A DNA stretch of 32,302 nt, taken from NCBI GenBank assembly GCA_964632995.1, contig CAZWDL010000086.1, positions 1 to 32,302 of the forward strand, read 5' to 3'. The notes under the pieces were generated by a model. It saw nothing but the letters and a program-made list of their open reading frames with translations. It was not told the origin of the DNA and made no database searches. Source of the DNA: CAZWDL01 sp964632995. Lineage in GTDB: Bacteria; Bacteroidota; Bacteroidia; Chitinophagales; Saprospiraceae. Positions within the stretch are counted from its first letter, which is position 1. Each line of letters starts with the position of its first letter. Positions 15,197-23,698 of this stretch are shown here, piece by piece. Position numbers and translations under genes: made by a program.

Positions 15197-15649
15197 TTAC
15201 TGCAGCTCTTCGAGCATCTCCTCTACGGCGGGATCTTCTACCGGAAATTCCTCTTCGGGGGCGGCGATCAGCCAGCGGCTGCGGCGCCTGACCAGCGTGT
15301 AGATCGTTTCGTAAGTTTCGTACTGGTCTCTGATCAGGCAGTAGCAACGGGCCATATCTCCCTTAACTTCGCATTCCAGTTCCAGGAATTTAGAATTGAG
15401 AATGGTTGAATCCTGCAATTCCCCTGCGAGCAGGTCGGCCAGTTCGTCCAGCCGTTGTTGTTCTTCTCTGGTGCTCAGAGACTTGGCCTGCTCAAACTGA
15501 TTATTATCAATATATTCCTGGTAGCTCCGCACTACTTTCTCGGGTCCGGTGGACTGCCCCGAAGCTGCTCCCTCTCTTTCCTGCTGGCCGCCGGAGGTAC
15601 AACTACTCAGCCCTACCAGCAGCCCCACTAGCGTAACAAACCATTTCAT
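15197..15649 (-). CDS. Small lipoprotein, DUF4878/NTF2-like
   Basis: 150 aa. The N-terminus MKWFVTLVGLLVGLSSC is a lipoprotein signal with lipobox L-S-S-C, so it should be anchored in a membrane facing the periplasm or cell surface. The body (VVRSYQEYIDNNQFEQAKSL, then MARCYCLIRDQYETYETIYT and LVRRRSRWLI) has the helix-then-sheet layout of DUF4878-type NTF2-like domains. Its role is unknown. ATG at 15649 is chosen over an upstream ATG at 15679, because the signal peptide starts there and a -7-like element lies between the two. It sits between dnaN and nadD on the same strand. Confidence 0.7.
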   Translation of the reverse strand: MKWFVTLVGLLVGLSSCTSGGQQEREGAASGQSTGPEKVVRSYQEYIDNNQFEQAKSLSTREEQQRLDELADLLAGELQDSTILNSKFLELECEVKGDMARCYCLIRDQYETYETIYTLVRRRSRWLIAAPEEEFPVEDPAVEEMLEELQ

Positions 15650-15653
15650 ACCG

Positions 15654-15661
15654 CAAAAGTA
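15654..15661 (-). promoter_or_regulatory. -7-like element just upstream of the lipoprotein start
   Basis: On the minus strand TACTTTTG matches the Bacteroidota -7 consensus TAnnTTTG and ends four bases before the chosen ATG. If used, the mRNA would be leaderless or nearly so. No -33 TTG is seen at the expected distance, so this is weak. Confidence 0.25.
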
Positions 15662-15749
15662 AGAAATTTTCCCGGCCATCCCCCGGCTTTTCCTTTTCTG
15701 CCGGAAAGCGAGGGTCTATATCTCTCTGCCGGGTTAGAACGGAAAATGA

Positions 15750-16865
15750 TCAGTTGCTCAACATCACCGGCATAACCAGCATCAGTATTTCTTCTCCTTC
15801 CGTTTCTTCTACCGGGAGGAGGATGCCGGCACGGGTAGAGGTGGAGAGTTCCATCTTCACTTCGTCGGCCTCCAGCACGCCCAGCATTTCGATCAGGAAC
15901 TTGGCGTTGAACCCTATGTTGAGCGGCTCTCCTTCGTAGGTACAGGAGAGCTGTTCGGTAGCTTCGTTGGAAAAGTCGAGGTCCTGTGCCGAGATGGTCA
16001 GACTGCCGTCGTTGATATTGAGAATAACCTGGTTAGTCGTTTTGTTGGCGTAAATAGCGATCCGGCGCAGAGAGTTCTGAAAATCCTCACGGGGGAGGGT
16101 GAGCAAATTGGGGTTTTCCACGGGGATGACGGCGTTGTAATCCGGGTAACGGGAATCGATAAGCCGGCAAACCAGCTGGGTATCAGCGAAGGAAAAGAAA
16201 GCATTGGCATTGTTAAAGGAAAGATTGACCTCCTCACTTTCCGGCAAGGCGTTTTTGAGGAGGTTGAGCGCCTTCTTGGGAACGATGAAAGTGGTGCTTA
16301 CTTCGCTGGACAGGTCATTGTAGGTGTATTTGACCAATTTGTGAGCGTCGGTGGCTACCATGGTCAGCTTGCTGAAGTCAACCTGAAAAAAGACGCCGGT
16401 CATGGCAGGCCGAAGCTCATCATTGCTGGTCGCAAAGAGCGTGCGGCTGATAGCGTGGGTCATCACGTGCCCGGGGATGCTCACCGAGTCGACGGACTCG
16501 GGCTCGGGAATCTTGGGAAAGTCTTCCCCGTTTTCCCCGGCAAGGCGATACTTACCGTAAGCCGAGGTGATTTCTATGGCATAGCTCTCCTCATCGATGG
16601 AAAAGGTGATGGGTTGCTGCGGAAGGGCCTTGAGCGTCTCCAGCAGGATTTTCGCCGGAACTGCTACGGTACCGTCGGTGTCGGCCATGACCTCGATCTG
16701 GGTGGTGATGGAGGTCTCCAGATCGGTAGCGGCAATCGTCAACTTGTTATCGTTGATGGAAAAAAGGAAATCCTCCAGGATGGGCAACACTGGATTGGAA
16801 CCGATCGAGCCGCCGGCAATTTGAAGTCGCTTGAGTAGTTCTGAAGAAGAGACGCTAAATTTCAT
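15750..16865 (-). CDS. dnaN: DNA polymerase III beta subunit (sliding clamp)
   Basis: 371 aa, standard length. The clamp dimer encircles DNA and tethers polymerase and repair proteins. Three clamp domains can be followed. The first starts MKFSVSSSELLKRLQIAGG and includes NPVLPILEDFLF. The middle includes GVFFQVDFSKLTMVATDAHKL, the highly conserved block of domain 2. The last includes ANKTTNQVILNINDGSLTISAQD and NIGFNAKFLIEML, ending in the C-terminal MPVML strand near the partner-binding pocket. ATG at 16865 gives the conserved N-terminus, ruling out a longer in-frame start. dnaA and recF are not adjacent, so this is not the classic dnaA-dnaN origin layout. The lipoprotein, nadD and porZ lie downstream on the same strand. 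Confidence 0.97.
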   Translation of the reverse strand: MKFSVSSSELLKRLQIAGGSIGSNPVLPILEDFLFSINDNKLTIAATDLETSITTQIEVMADTDGTVAVPAKILLETLKALPQQPITFSIDEESYAIEITSAYGKYRLAGENGEDFPKIPEPESVDSVSIPGHVMTHAISRTLFATSNDELRPAMTGVFFQVDFSKLTMVATDAHKLVKYTYNDLSSEVSTTFIVPKKALNLLKNALPESEEVNLSFNNANAFFSFADTQLVCRLIDSRYPDYNAVIPVENPNLLTLPREDFQNSLRRIAIYANKTTNQVILNINDGSLTISAQDLDFSNEATEQLSCTYEGEPLNIGFNAKFLIEMLGVLEADEVKMELSTSTRAGILLPVEETEGEEILMLVMPVMLSN

Positions 16866-16893
16866 AAATTGAAGGCTTCCGTTTGATATCACA

Positions 16894-16925
16894 CAAAAAT
16901 AGGTGTTCTGTTTTCATTTTCCCAA
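16894..16925 (-). promoter_or_regulatory. Bacteroidota-type promoter of dnaN
   Basis: On the minus strand TATTTTTG (16894-16901) is an exact match to TAnnTTTG. A TTG (16923-16925) lies 21 bases upstream as the -33 element. Transcription would start about 20-25 bases before the dnaN ATG. This is the best-supported promoter in the window, from the known Bacteroidota primary sigma consensus. Confidence 0.5.
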
Positions 16926-16961
16926 CGAAAAAACTAACAGAGTGTTAATAACTTGAGCGGA

Positions 16962-17028
16962 TTTAGTTGATTATGGGATTTTTAGTTGATTGGGGGAGGC
17001 AAGCGAGGAAGCCCGAGCCCTCCCAATC
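16962..17028 (+). repeat. TTTAGTTGATT direct repeat and hairpin in the leader of the M16 gene
   Basis: TTTAGTTGATT occurs twice (16962-16972 and 16981-16991). The second copy runs into a hairpin of GATTGGG (16988-16994) with CCCAATC (17022-17028), with further G/C-rich pairing inside. The hairpin ends 17 bases before the ATG at 17046. It lies between the divergent dnaN and M16 genes. Confidence 0.45.
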
Positions 17029-17045
17029 ACCAAACTACCACACCA

Positions 17046-18323
17046 ATGCCAGATCGTAGCAAAGCACCGGATATTCACAATATTGAAAACCTGAATCTGC
17101 CTGTCCCCAGACAGATCAGGCTGGACAACGGCCTTCCGGTCTATATTATTAATATGGGGACGCAACCGGTCGTCAAACTGGAAATCGTATTTTTTGCAGG
17201 ACGCCCCTATGAGCATAAAAAGCTGGCTTCGAGAGCTACAGTTGGCTTGCTCAAGGAGGGAGTGCAGGGGGCAGACTCTGCCGCGATAGCCGAGCATTTT
17301 GACTTTTACGGCAGTTCACTGAGCTTTCCCTTCAATCTGGATACGTCAAATATCGTGCTGTACAGCCTTGGGAAATACTTCGATAAAGTTTTACCCATGT
17401 TTGCAGCCCTGCTGACACAGCCTACTTTCCCTGAGGAAGAGCTGCAGCGCTTCATCAAACGAAACCGGCAACGACTGCAAATCGACCTGCAAAAGAATGA
17501 CCTGGTGGCGTACCGTCAGATTACCGAGGACATTTTCGGTTCAGATCACCCCTACGGTTACAACAGCTACCTGGATACCTACGAACGCCTGGAACGGGCT
17601 GATCTCATTCGCCACTTCGAGCGTCACTACAACAGCAAAAACGGGATGATTATCATCAGCGGGCGGGTAGAGGAATACATGCTTGAGGCGTTGAACCGGC
17701 ACCTGGGCCAAAGTATTCCCCGGGGAACTGCCGGCAATCCAGTTCTGGAGGGAGAGGGCAGCCCCCCCGGAAAAAGGTGGATCGATCACCCTGACAGTGT
17801 ACAGGCAGCTGTTCGCATCGGCCGGCGACTATTTGACCGGAAGCATCCCGACTACTTCGGCATGTACGTCCTGTGTACGGTGCTGGGTGGATATTTCGGC
17901 TCCCGGCTCATGGAAAATATCCGGGAAGAAAAAGGCTATACCTACAACATCTACTCGATGATCGACACTATGACCCATGATGGTTTCTTCTACATTGGCA
18001 CCGAGGTAGGTAACAAATTTGTTTCTGACACCCGCACCCAGATCTATCGAGAGATGCAGGACCTGCAGGAAAACCTGATCGGGGAAGAGGAATTACAGAT
18101 GGTTCGCAATTACCTGCTTGGCAACTTTCTGACGATGCTGGACGGCCCCTTCAATGTATCGGAACTGGTTAAAGACCTGCTCATGGAGTCCTTGCCCTTG
18201 TCACATTTCGAAGATTGGGTGCAGGCCGTCCGAACGGTACCGGCAGTATCTTTACGGGAACTTGCCCGCCGCTATTTTCGTTCAGAAGACCTTACGGAGG
18301 TTATTGTGGGGAAGCGGCGGTGA
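17046..18323 (+). CDS. M16-family peptidase-like protein without the HxxEH zinc motif
   Basis: 425 aa, one M16 half (two alpha/beta lobes). At the place where active M16 subunits carry H-x-x-E-H, the sequence is FFAGRPYEHKKLASRATVGL, which has no HxxEH, so zinc hydrolysis is not expected. The second-lobe block SRLMENIREEKGYTYNIYSM keeps the Arg/Tyr pair conserved in the non-catalytic partner of two-subunit M16 enzymes. There is no signal peptide. ATG at 17046 gives MPDRSKAPDIHNIENL, which fits the family; the in-frame TTG at 16986 lies inside a hairpin. In Bacteroidota, such a gene is usually beside its HxxEH partner, but no partner is in this window. I infer a subunit or scaffold role. Confidence 0.82.
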   Translation: MPDRSKAPDIHNIENLNLPVPRQIRLDNGLPVYIINMGTQPVVKLEIVFFAGRPYEHKKLASRATVGLLKEGVQGADSAAIAEHFDFYGSSLSFPFNLDTSNIVLYSLGKYFDKVLPMFAALLTQPTFPEEELQRFIKRNRQRLQIDLQKNDLVAYRQITEDIFGSDHPYGYNSYLDTYERLERADLIRHFERHYNSKNGMIIISGRVEEYMLEALNRHLGQSIPRGTAGNPVLEGEGSPPGKRWIDHPDSVQAAVRIGRRLFDRKHPDYFGMYVLCTVLGGYFGSRLMENIREEKGYTYNIYSMIDTMTHDGFFYIGTEVGNKFVSDTRTQIYREMQDLQENLIGEEELQMVRNYLLGNFLTMLDGPFNVSELVKDLLMESLPLSHFEDWVQAVRTVPAVSLRELARRYFRSEDLTEVIVGKRR

Positions 18324-18742
18324 ACAGCGGAAGTGGATTTTGTTGAAAGAGATCATCCGCAAGTTGACTGAAATTCAGAAAAAGGTTTTAAATTGTCGGT
18401 CAGGTAAGCTGCTATCCGGAAATTGCGGTATGTCAGTACTTCGAAAGGAAGGTTTCTTCCGCGAGAAAAATCCTTGCCGGAGCCAAAAAGAGGCTTTACC
18501 TCCCGGTTATTGCAGCATTTTGTTTAACGAGGTTCACAAAATACCGAGTTGAACGCAAAACGCTGTGTTTCTTAGAAATAAGTCTTCCCCAGATTTCCTT
18601 TTTCCGCAAATTTTGTGTTGCTTTGCGGCGAATGGCTGAGGTCTGTTTATTCGAGTTTATCAGATAATGATTTTCCCCCGGGAAAAGACAAGCTTCGAGC
18701 TATGGGAAGTACGATACGCTAACTCTCTAAAAAGATAAAAAA
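18324..18742. other. 419-base gap upstream of mreB with palindromic sites, no convincing gene
   Basis: No credible coding region is seen. The gap holds GCAAA-rich words (for example GAACGCAAAACGC near 18545), a hairpin CCGCAAA (18604-18610) with TTTGCGG (18622-18628), and a near-perfect palindrome TTTTCCC-CC-GGGAAAA (18671-18686). The palindrome lies 57 bases before the mreB start and is a candidate operator for the cell-shape operon. No clear TAnnTTTG element was found. Confidence 0.5.
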
Positions 18743-19768
18743 TTGTTCGGTTTTTTTAAGCAGGAATTGGCTATAGATTTGGGGACCGCGAATACACTTA
18801 TCATCCAGGATGGTAAGGTGGTGGTGGATGAGCCTTCGATAGTGGCGGTAGACCGCCGGACGGGCAATACGATTGCCGTTGGTAAGAAGGCCATGCAAAT
18901 GCATGAAAAGACCCACGAGGATATCAAGACTATCCGGCCGCTTAAAGATGGCGTTATCGCCGACTTTCAGGCTGCGGAACACATGATCGAAGGCTTTATC
19001 AATATGATCGGCCGCCGCCGGCGGCTGTTTTCTCAGATGAAAATGGTCATTTGTATTCCCTCCGGCATTACGGAAGTCGAAAAAAGAGCGGTCTTCGATT
19101 CCGCCGATCACGTGGATTCGAAGGAAACTTATCTGGTGCACGAGCCCATGGCCGCCGCACTGGGTATAGGCCTCGATGTGGAAGAACCCGTGGGAAATAT
19201 GATTATTGATATCGGCGGCGGCACGACGGAAATTGCCGTCATTGCTTTGTCGGGAATCGTTTGTGACCAATCGATCCGCACAGCCGGTGATGAGTTCACC
19301 AGCGATATTATGAGCTACATGAAGCGGCAGCACAACATCCTGATCGGTGAGCGTACGGCCGAGCAAATAAAAATTCACGTCGGCTCGGCGCTGGAGACCC
19401 TGGAAGAGCCGCCTAATGATTTTGCCGTCAACGGGCGCGATCTGATGACGGGGATTCCCAAGCAGATCAAGATTTCTTACGGCGAGGTAGCTCATGCACT
19501 TGATAAATCCATCTCCAAGATAGAGGACTCCATCCTCAAAGCGCTGGAAATGACACCGCCGGAACTGGCTTCCGATATCTACAAGACAGGGTTGTACCTG
19601 ACCGGTGGCGGCGCCCTGCTGCGGGGGCTGGACCGGCGCATCGCCCAACGCACCAAATTGCCTATTCACATCGCTGAGGACCCGCTGCGGGCGGTGGTGC
19701 GCGGCACGGGAATCGCTTTGAAAAATACGGATCGCTATTCTTTCCTCATCGACCGGAAAAGTGTTTAG
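18743..19768 (+). CDS. mreB: Rod shape-determining actin-like protein MreB
   Basis: 341 aa, standard length. MreB forms membrane-bound filaments that guide the wall-elongation complex. The actin-fold nucleotide motifs are present: phosphate-1 LAIDLGTANTLI (residues 9-20), phosphate-2 IDIGGGTTEIAV (about 154-165) and the adenosine motif LYLTGGGALLRGLDRRI (about 287-303). The N-terminus MFGFFKQ is the amphipathic membrane-binding segment. The start codon is TTG at 18743, the only choice that gives the conserved N-terminus. The first gene of the mreB-mreC-mreD-mrdA-folA-DUF2851 run, on the same strand. Confidence 0.97.
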   Translation: MFGFFKQELAIDLGTANTLIIQDGKVVVDEPSIVAVDRRTGNTIAVGKKAMQMHEKTHEDIKTIRPLKDGVIADFQAAEHMIEGFINMIGRRRRLFSQMKMVICIPSGITEVEKRAVFDSADHVDSKETYLVHEPMAAALGIGLDVEEPVGNMIIDIGGGTTEIAVIALSGIVCDQSIRTAGDEFTSDIMSYMKRQHNILIGERTAEQIKIHVGSALETLEEPPNDFAVNGRDLMTGIPKQIKISYGEVAHALDKSISKIEDSILKALEMTPPELASDIYKTGLYLTGGGALLRGLDRRIAQRTKLPIHIAEDPLRAVVRGTGIALKNTDRYSFLIDRKSV

Positions 19769-19830
19769 TGGGAAGCTTTTAGCGACAGCGGGAACGGTTT
19801 TTGTGGTGTTATTTTCAAATTGTTACGATC

Positions 19831-20694
19831 ATGCGTAATCTCCTTCAACTTTTCGTAAGATTCGGGGGGCTGTTTATGTTCCTGTTCTTGGAGGTGATAT
19901 GCTTTACCCTGATCGTCAATTTCAATGAACGGCACAATCAGATTTTCCTTAGCTCTTCCAACGCCGTAGTCGGCTTTGTTTACGAGCGTTACGCCAATAG
20001 CCGCGATTACTTCAAACTGGATGAACAAAATGCCCAACTGCTGCAGGATAATCAGCAGCTGCTGGCCAATATAGAACAACTGCAAAAGAAACTGGCCCGC
20101 CTGGAGGAACTGACGCGCGACAGCCTGCCCCGAAGGATAGCGCAACGCACGGAAGCAGGAAATGATCAGGACGACTTTGAATTCATCGGCGCTAAGGTCA
20201 TCAATAACTCTATCACCGCCAACAACAACCTGCTGACACTCGACAAAGGCAAAGCCGATAGCGTCGTGCATCATGCCGGGGTCATCAACGGGAAAGGTAT
20301 CGTCGGCGTCGTGCGCAGTGTATCCAATCACTACGCATCCGTCATGTCCGTACTGCACCGCGAGTCGCGGGTATCGGTCTCCGTTAAGGATAAGGCTTAC
20401 TTTGGATCCTTGGTCTGGAAAGGTAATAATCCTAAGAAAATGAACATCGATGCGGTCCCCAAACACGCCGAATTTGCACGGGGAGATACCATCGTCACCA
20501 GCGGCTATTCCTATTTATTTCCTGCAGGTATTATCGTAGGTACGATCGACACTTTCTGGGTGCCGCCCGGTGACAACTTTTTCGAGATTGAGATAAGCCT
20601 GGTAAACGATTTAAGTAAACTGGAACACGCTTATATTTGTATCAACAAGAACAGGGATGACCTATTGACCCTCGAAAGGGAAGTAAATGACTAG
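19831..20694 (+). CDS. mreC: Rod shape-determining protein MreC
   Basis: 287 aa. It is anchored by one N-terminal membrane helix (FGGLFMFLFLEVICFTLIVN). A periplasmic coiled coil (about 65-105, LLQDNQQLLANIEQLQKKL) and two beta-barrel domains follow, the latter including GIVGVVRSVSNHYASVMSVL and GDTIVTSGYSYLFPAGIIVG, conserved blocks of the family. MreC links MreB to the penicillin-binding protein and activates the elongasome. ATG at 19831 is the natural start. It lies 62 bases after mreB and overlaps mreD by eight bases, so mreC and mreD are translationally coupled. Confidence 0.95.
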   Translation: MRNLLQLFVRFGGLFMFLFLEVICFTLIVNFNERHNQIFLSSSNAVVGFVYERYANSRDYFKLDEQNAQLLQDNQQLLANIEQLQKKLARLEELTRDSLPRRIAQRTEAGNDQDDFEFIGAKVINNSITANNNLLTLDKGKADSVVHHAGVINGKGIVGVVRSVSNHYASVMSVLHRESRVSVSVKDKAYFGSLVWKGNNPKKMNIDAVPKHAEFARGDTIVTSGYSYLFPAGIIVGTIDTFWVPPGDNFFEIEISLVNDLSKLEHAYICINKNRDDLLTLEREVND

Positions 20695-21211
20695 CAGAAC
20701 GTTATTCGCCAACGTTTTTCGTTTTTTGTTCCTGGTTTTGATCCAGGTGCTCGTTCTGCGCCGCCTGGCGCTGGAATGGGCAGGCTTCCCCTATGTGAAT
20801 GCGCTGGTATATCCGCTGTTTTTGATGTTGCTTCCGATTACCCTTCCGCGTTGGGGGCAGTTTTTGCTGGCCTTTCTACTCGGCATTTCAGTTGACTTGT
20901 TCTATGACTCCCCCGGCATTCACGCCAGTGCAGCAGTGTTTACCATATACCTAAGGCCCTATATTCTGCGCTGGCTGGAACCCAGGGGTGGCTATAACCT
21001 CAACCACAGTCCGGCTAAGAGCTGGTTAGGTTACGGATGGTTTTTTCGCTACAGCGCCTCTCTGTTATTTTTTCACTGCCTCTTTTACTTTAGTGTAGAA
21101 GCCTTTAACTTTGCCAATATTGGAGGCACCCTGCTGCGGATCCTCACCGGCTTCTTCTTTTCCCTGATCGGTATTTGGATCATTGTCATGATTTTTAATC
21201 CGAAGGAATGA
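20687..21211 (+). CDS. mreD: Rod shape-determining protein MreD
   Basis: 174 aa, mostly hydrophobic, with about five membrane helices, including FRFLFLVLIQVLVLRRL at the N-terminus, LVYPLFLMLLPITLP, and ILTGFFFSLIGIWIIVMIF at the C-terminus. The central FLLAFLLGISVDLFYDSPGIHA is the MreD hallmark (GxxxDL..sp.GlhA). MreD is the membrane component of the elongasome and balances MreC activation of PBP2. The gene begins inside the last codons of mreC. Identity rests on the motif, on topology and on its place in the operon. Confidence 0.92.
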   Translation: MTSRTLFANVFRFLFLVLIQVLVLRRLALEWAGFPYVNALVYPLFLMLLPITLPRWGQFLLAFLLGISVDLFYDSPGIHASAAVFTIYLRPYILRWLEPRGGYNLNHSPAKSWLGYGWFFRYSASLLFFHCLFYFSVEAFNFANIGGTLLRILTGFFFSLIGIWIIVMIFNPKE

Positions 21212-21270
21212 GGCCGATAGTTATGGTGTTCCAGGCTGAGGGAATTTAAAAATATATAAATTGATAAAAA

Positions 21271-23124
21271 GTGTCCGAAAGTAACCGCAAGCGGCAAAGA
21301 GCTATTCAGCTATTCTTCCTGTTGGCTGCCCTGATCCTTCTGGGCCGGGCTATGCAGCTACAGGTGCTGGACGATACTTTCCGCTCCCGGGCGGATGCAA
21401 CCGCGATCGATAAATATACGCTGTATCCCTCCCGGGGCCTGATCTACGACCGCGAGGGCCGCCTGCTCGTGTACAATGATCCGATGTACGACCTGATGGT
21501 AACTTACAACCAGGTAGACTGGAACATGGATACGATGAAGTTCTGTAATCTGCTGGGGATCAACCGCGAGTACTTCGACAAAGCCGTTAAAAAGGATTGG
21601 AGCAATCCGCGCTATTCCCGTTCCGTACCTTTCGTCTTCCTTCCCAAAATTTCGGCCGACCGCTTCGCTGCTTTCCAGGAAAGTCTGTACCAATTTCCGG
21701 GCTTCTACGCACAGCTGCGTCATGCACGGGGATATCCACATGAAATCGGCGCCCATGTGCTCGGCTATATCCGGGAGGTTAACCGCCGGGAAGTCGAACG
21801 GGCCGGCAGTCCTTACATCTCCGGGGATTACATAGGAGCCAGCGGCCTGGAATCCGCCTACGAAGACCGCCTGCGCGGAAAAAAAGGCGCCCGGTTTGTG
21901 TTAAAAGATAACCTGGGCCGGGAAGTAAGTCCTTATAAGGAAGGCGAGCAGGACACGGCGGCGATCTCCGGTGCGGATATCATCACCTCGCTGGACCTGG
22001 AGCTGCAAGCCTACGGCGAAAAGCTGATGGAGAACAAGCTGGGCGCCATCGTGGCCATCGAGCCGAAGAGCGGAGAAATACTTTCCATGATCAGCAGCCC
22101 TGGTTATAATCCGCGGGAGTTGACGATCAGCAACAACGAAAGAGGACGATCTTATATCAACCTCAATACGGATTCACTCAAACCGCTGCTCAACCGCGCC
22201 GTTATTGCACAGTATCCGCCGGGATCACTTTTCAAAACGGTCGTGGCGCTTATCGGCCTGCAGGAAGAGGTCTGGGATATCAACCGCACCGTCTCCTGCC
22301 CGGGAGGCTATGCTCTGGGCGGACGCATACTGACCGGTTGCCACGGGCACCCCACCTGCACCAATGTAGTCTCGGCCATTCAGCATTCCTGCAATGCCTA
22401 TTTCGTGACGATGTTTCGGGAAATTGTCGATAAAGACGGCTTTTACCGCCCGGTAGACGGATTCGGCAAGTTCAACGATTATCTCAGCCGCTTCGGTTTC
22501 GGGGATAAGGTGGGCATCGATTTTCCTTCGGAACAAAAAGGTAACTTCCCTTCGGTAGACTATTTCGACAAAGTACTGTACAAAGGAGAAAACTGGAACT
22601 CTATCTGGATCCGCTCCCTGGGTATCGGACAGGGAGAACTGCTGATGACTAATATACAACTCGCGAATCTGGCCGCTACCATTGCCAACCGGGGCTACTA
22701 CTTTCCTCCACACCTGATAAAAGATTTCCGCAATAGCGATGACCCGATCCCGGCAAAATATACCAGCAAGATGAAGGTGGGTATCGATGCGGAGCACTTC
22801 GACCCCGTGATCGACGGCATGGAGCTGGCTGTCCGCGCCGGTACAGCCCGCATGGCCTATATCCCTGATATTCCCGTTTGTGGAAAAACAGGGACCGCCG
22901 AAAACCCCCATGGTGAAGATCATTCCATCTTTTTCTGCTTTGCCCCAAAGGATGACCCAAAAATCGCTATTGCCGTCTACGTGGAAAACGCCGGATTCGG
23001 AGGCACCTACGCCGCTCCCATCGCCAGCCTGATGATCGAGCAGTTCCTGAAAGGAGAAATTCATCCTACTCGTCAATGGATCGAGCAACGCATGCTAAAC
23101 GCTAACCTGACGGATAAGCCTTGA
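21271..23124 (+). CDS. mrdA: Penicillin-binding protein 2 (elongation transpeptidase)
   Basis: 617 aa, normal length. It crosslinks peptidoglycan during side-wall growth as the partner of RodA and MreC. One N-terminal membrane helix (about 12-30, LFFLLAALILLG) is followed by the pedestal domain (YPSRGLIYDREGRLLVYN) and the transpeptidase domain. The three active-site motifs are S-x-x-K at Ser319 (SLFK), S-x-N at Ser373 (SCN) and K-T-G at Lys539 (GKTGTAENP). The start is GTG at 21271, 59 bases after mreD. The usual neighbour rodA is not found next to it; folA begins four bases after the stop. Confidence 0.95.
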   Translation: MSESNRKRQRAIQLFFLLAALILLGRAMQLQVLDDTFRSRADATAIDKYTLYPSRGLIYDREGRLLVYNDPMYDLMVTYNQVDWNMDTMKFCNLLGINREYFDKAVKKDWSNPRYSRSVPFVFLPKISADRFAAFQESLYQFPGFYAQLRHARGYPHEIGAHVLGYIREVNRREVERAGSPYISGDYIGASGLESAYEDRLRGKKGARFVLKDNLGREVSPYKEGEQDTAAISGADIITSLDLELQAYGEKLMENKLGAIVAIEPKSGEILSMISSPGYNPRELTISNNERGRSYINLNTDSLKPLLNRAVIAQYPPGSLFKTVVALIGLQEEVWDINRTVSCPGGYALGGRILTGCHGHPTCTNVVSAIQHSCNAYFVTMFREIVDKDGFYRPVDGFGKFNDYLSRFGFGDKVGIDFPSEQKGNFPSVDYFDKVLYKGENWNSIWIRSLGIGQGELLMTNIQLANLAATIANRGYYFPPHLIKDFRNSDDPIPAKYTSKMKVGIDAEHFDPVIDGMELAVRAGTARMAYIPDIPVCGKTGTAENPHGEDHSIFFCFAPKDDPKIAIAVYVENAGFGGTYAAPIASLMIEQFLKGEIHPTRQWIEQRMLNANLTDKP

Positions 23125-23128
23125 TAAT

Positions 23129-23623
23129 ATGATCGTTTCTGCAATAGCCGCCATGGCTAAAAACCGGGTGATCGGTAAGGACAATCGCATTCCCTGGTAT
23201 CTCTCCTCCGATTTGAAATACTTCAAACGCAAAACCCTCCATCACCATATCATCATGGGACGGAAAAGCTTCCAGTCTATCGGCCAACCGCTGCCCAAGC
23301 GCACCAATATTGTGGTAACCCGTGATCCGTTCTTCGTCGCGTCCAACGTGCTGGTCGCCCGTTCTATCCAAGAAGCACTCACCATTGCTGATAGCAACGG
23401 GGAGGAAGAGGTCTTCATTATCGGAGGCGGTCAGATCTATGAGCAGAGTATGACCTACTGGGACCGGCTCTACCTGACCGTAGTAGACGCCGAGGTTGAG
23501 GGCGATGTTTATTTTCCGGAGCTGAAAGAAGAAGAATGGACCCTGGTGTCGGAAGAAAAATATCAGGCTGATGAAAAAAATGATTACGACTTCCGCTTCC
23601 TGGTATACGAACGCCGCCCTTGA
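23129..23623 (+). CDS. folA: Dihydrofolate reductase
   Basis: 164 aa, typical size. It reduces dihydrofolate to tetrahydrofolate with NADPH. The N-terminus IVSAIAAMAKNRVIGKDNRIPWYLSSDLKYF contains the N-R-V-I-G loop and the I-P-W block; the catalytic acid is Asp in SSDLKYFK. MGRKSFQSIGQPLPKRTNIV binds NADPH, and VFIIGGGQIYEQSM is the second cofactor block with the paired Gly. It is translated from an ATG only four bases after the mrdA stop, so it is likely co-expressed with the wall genes. It is cytoplasmic. Confidence 0.97.
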   Translation: MIVSAIAAMAKNRVIGKDNRIPWYLSSDLKYFKRKTLHHHIIMGRKSFQSIGQPLPKRTNIVVTRDPFFVASNVLVARSIQEALTIADSNGEEEVFIIGGGQIYEQSMTYWDRLYLTVVDAEVEGDVYFPELKEEEWTLVSEEKYQADEKNDYDFRFLVYERRP

Positions 23624-23698
23624 AAGTAAGCCAAATGTTATTTAACTTGCAGAGGACAAGCCCGTCGGCTGCTTCAACCCCGAAGCAAAACACCCATT

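Noticed and set aside
18154..18552. A 132-codon frame overlapping the end of the M16-like gene and entering the gap before mreB
   Set aside because: It starts inside the M16 gene in another frame and has a composition unlike the neighbours (many Cys, Lys and Arg), with no recognisable family.
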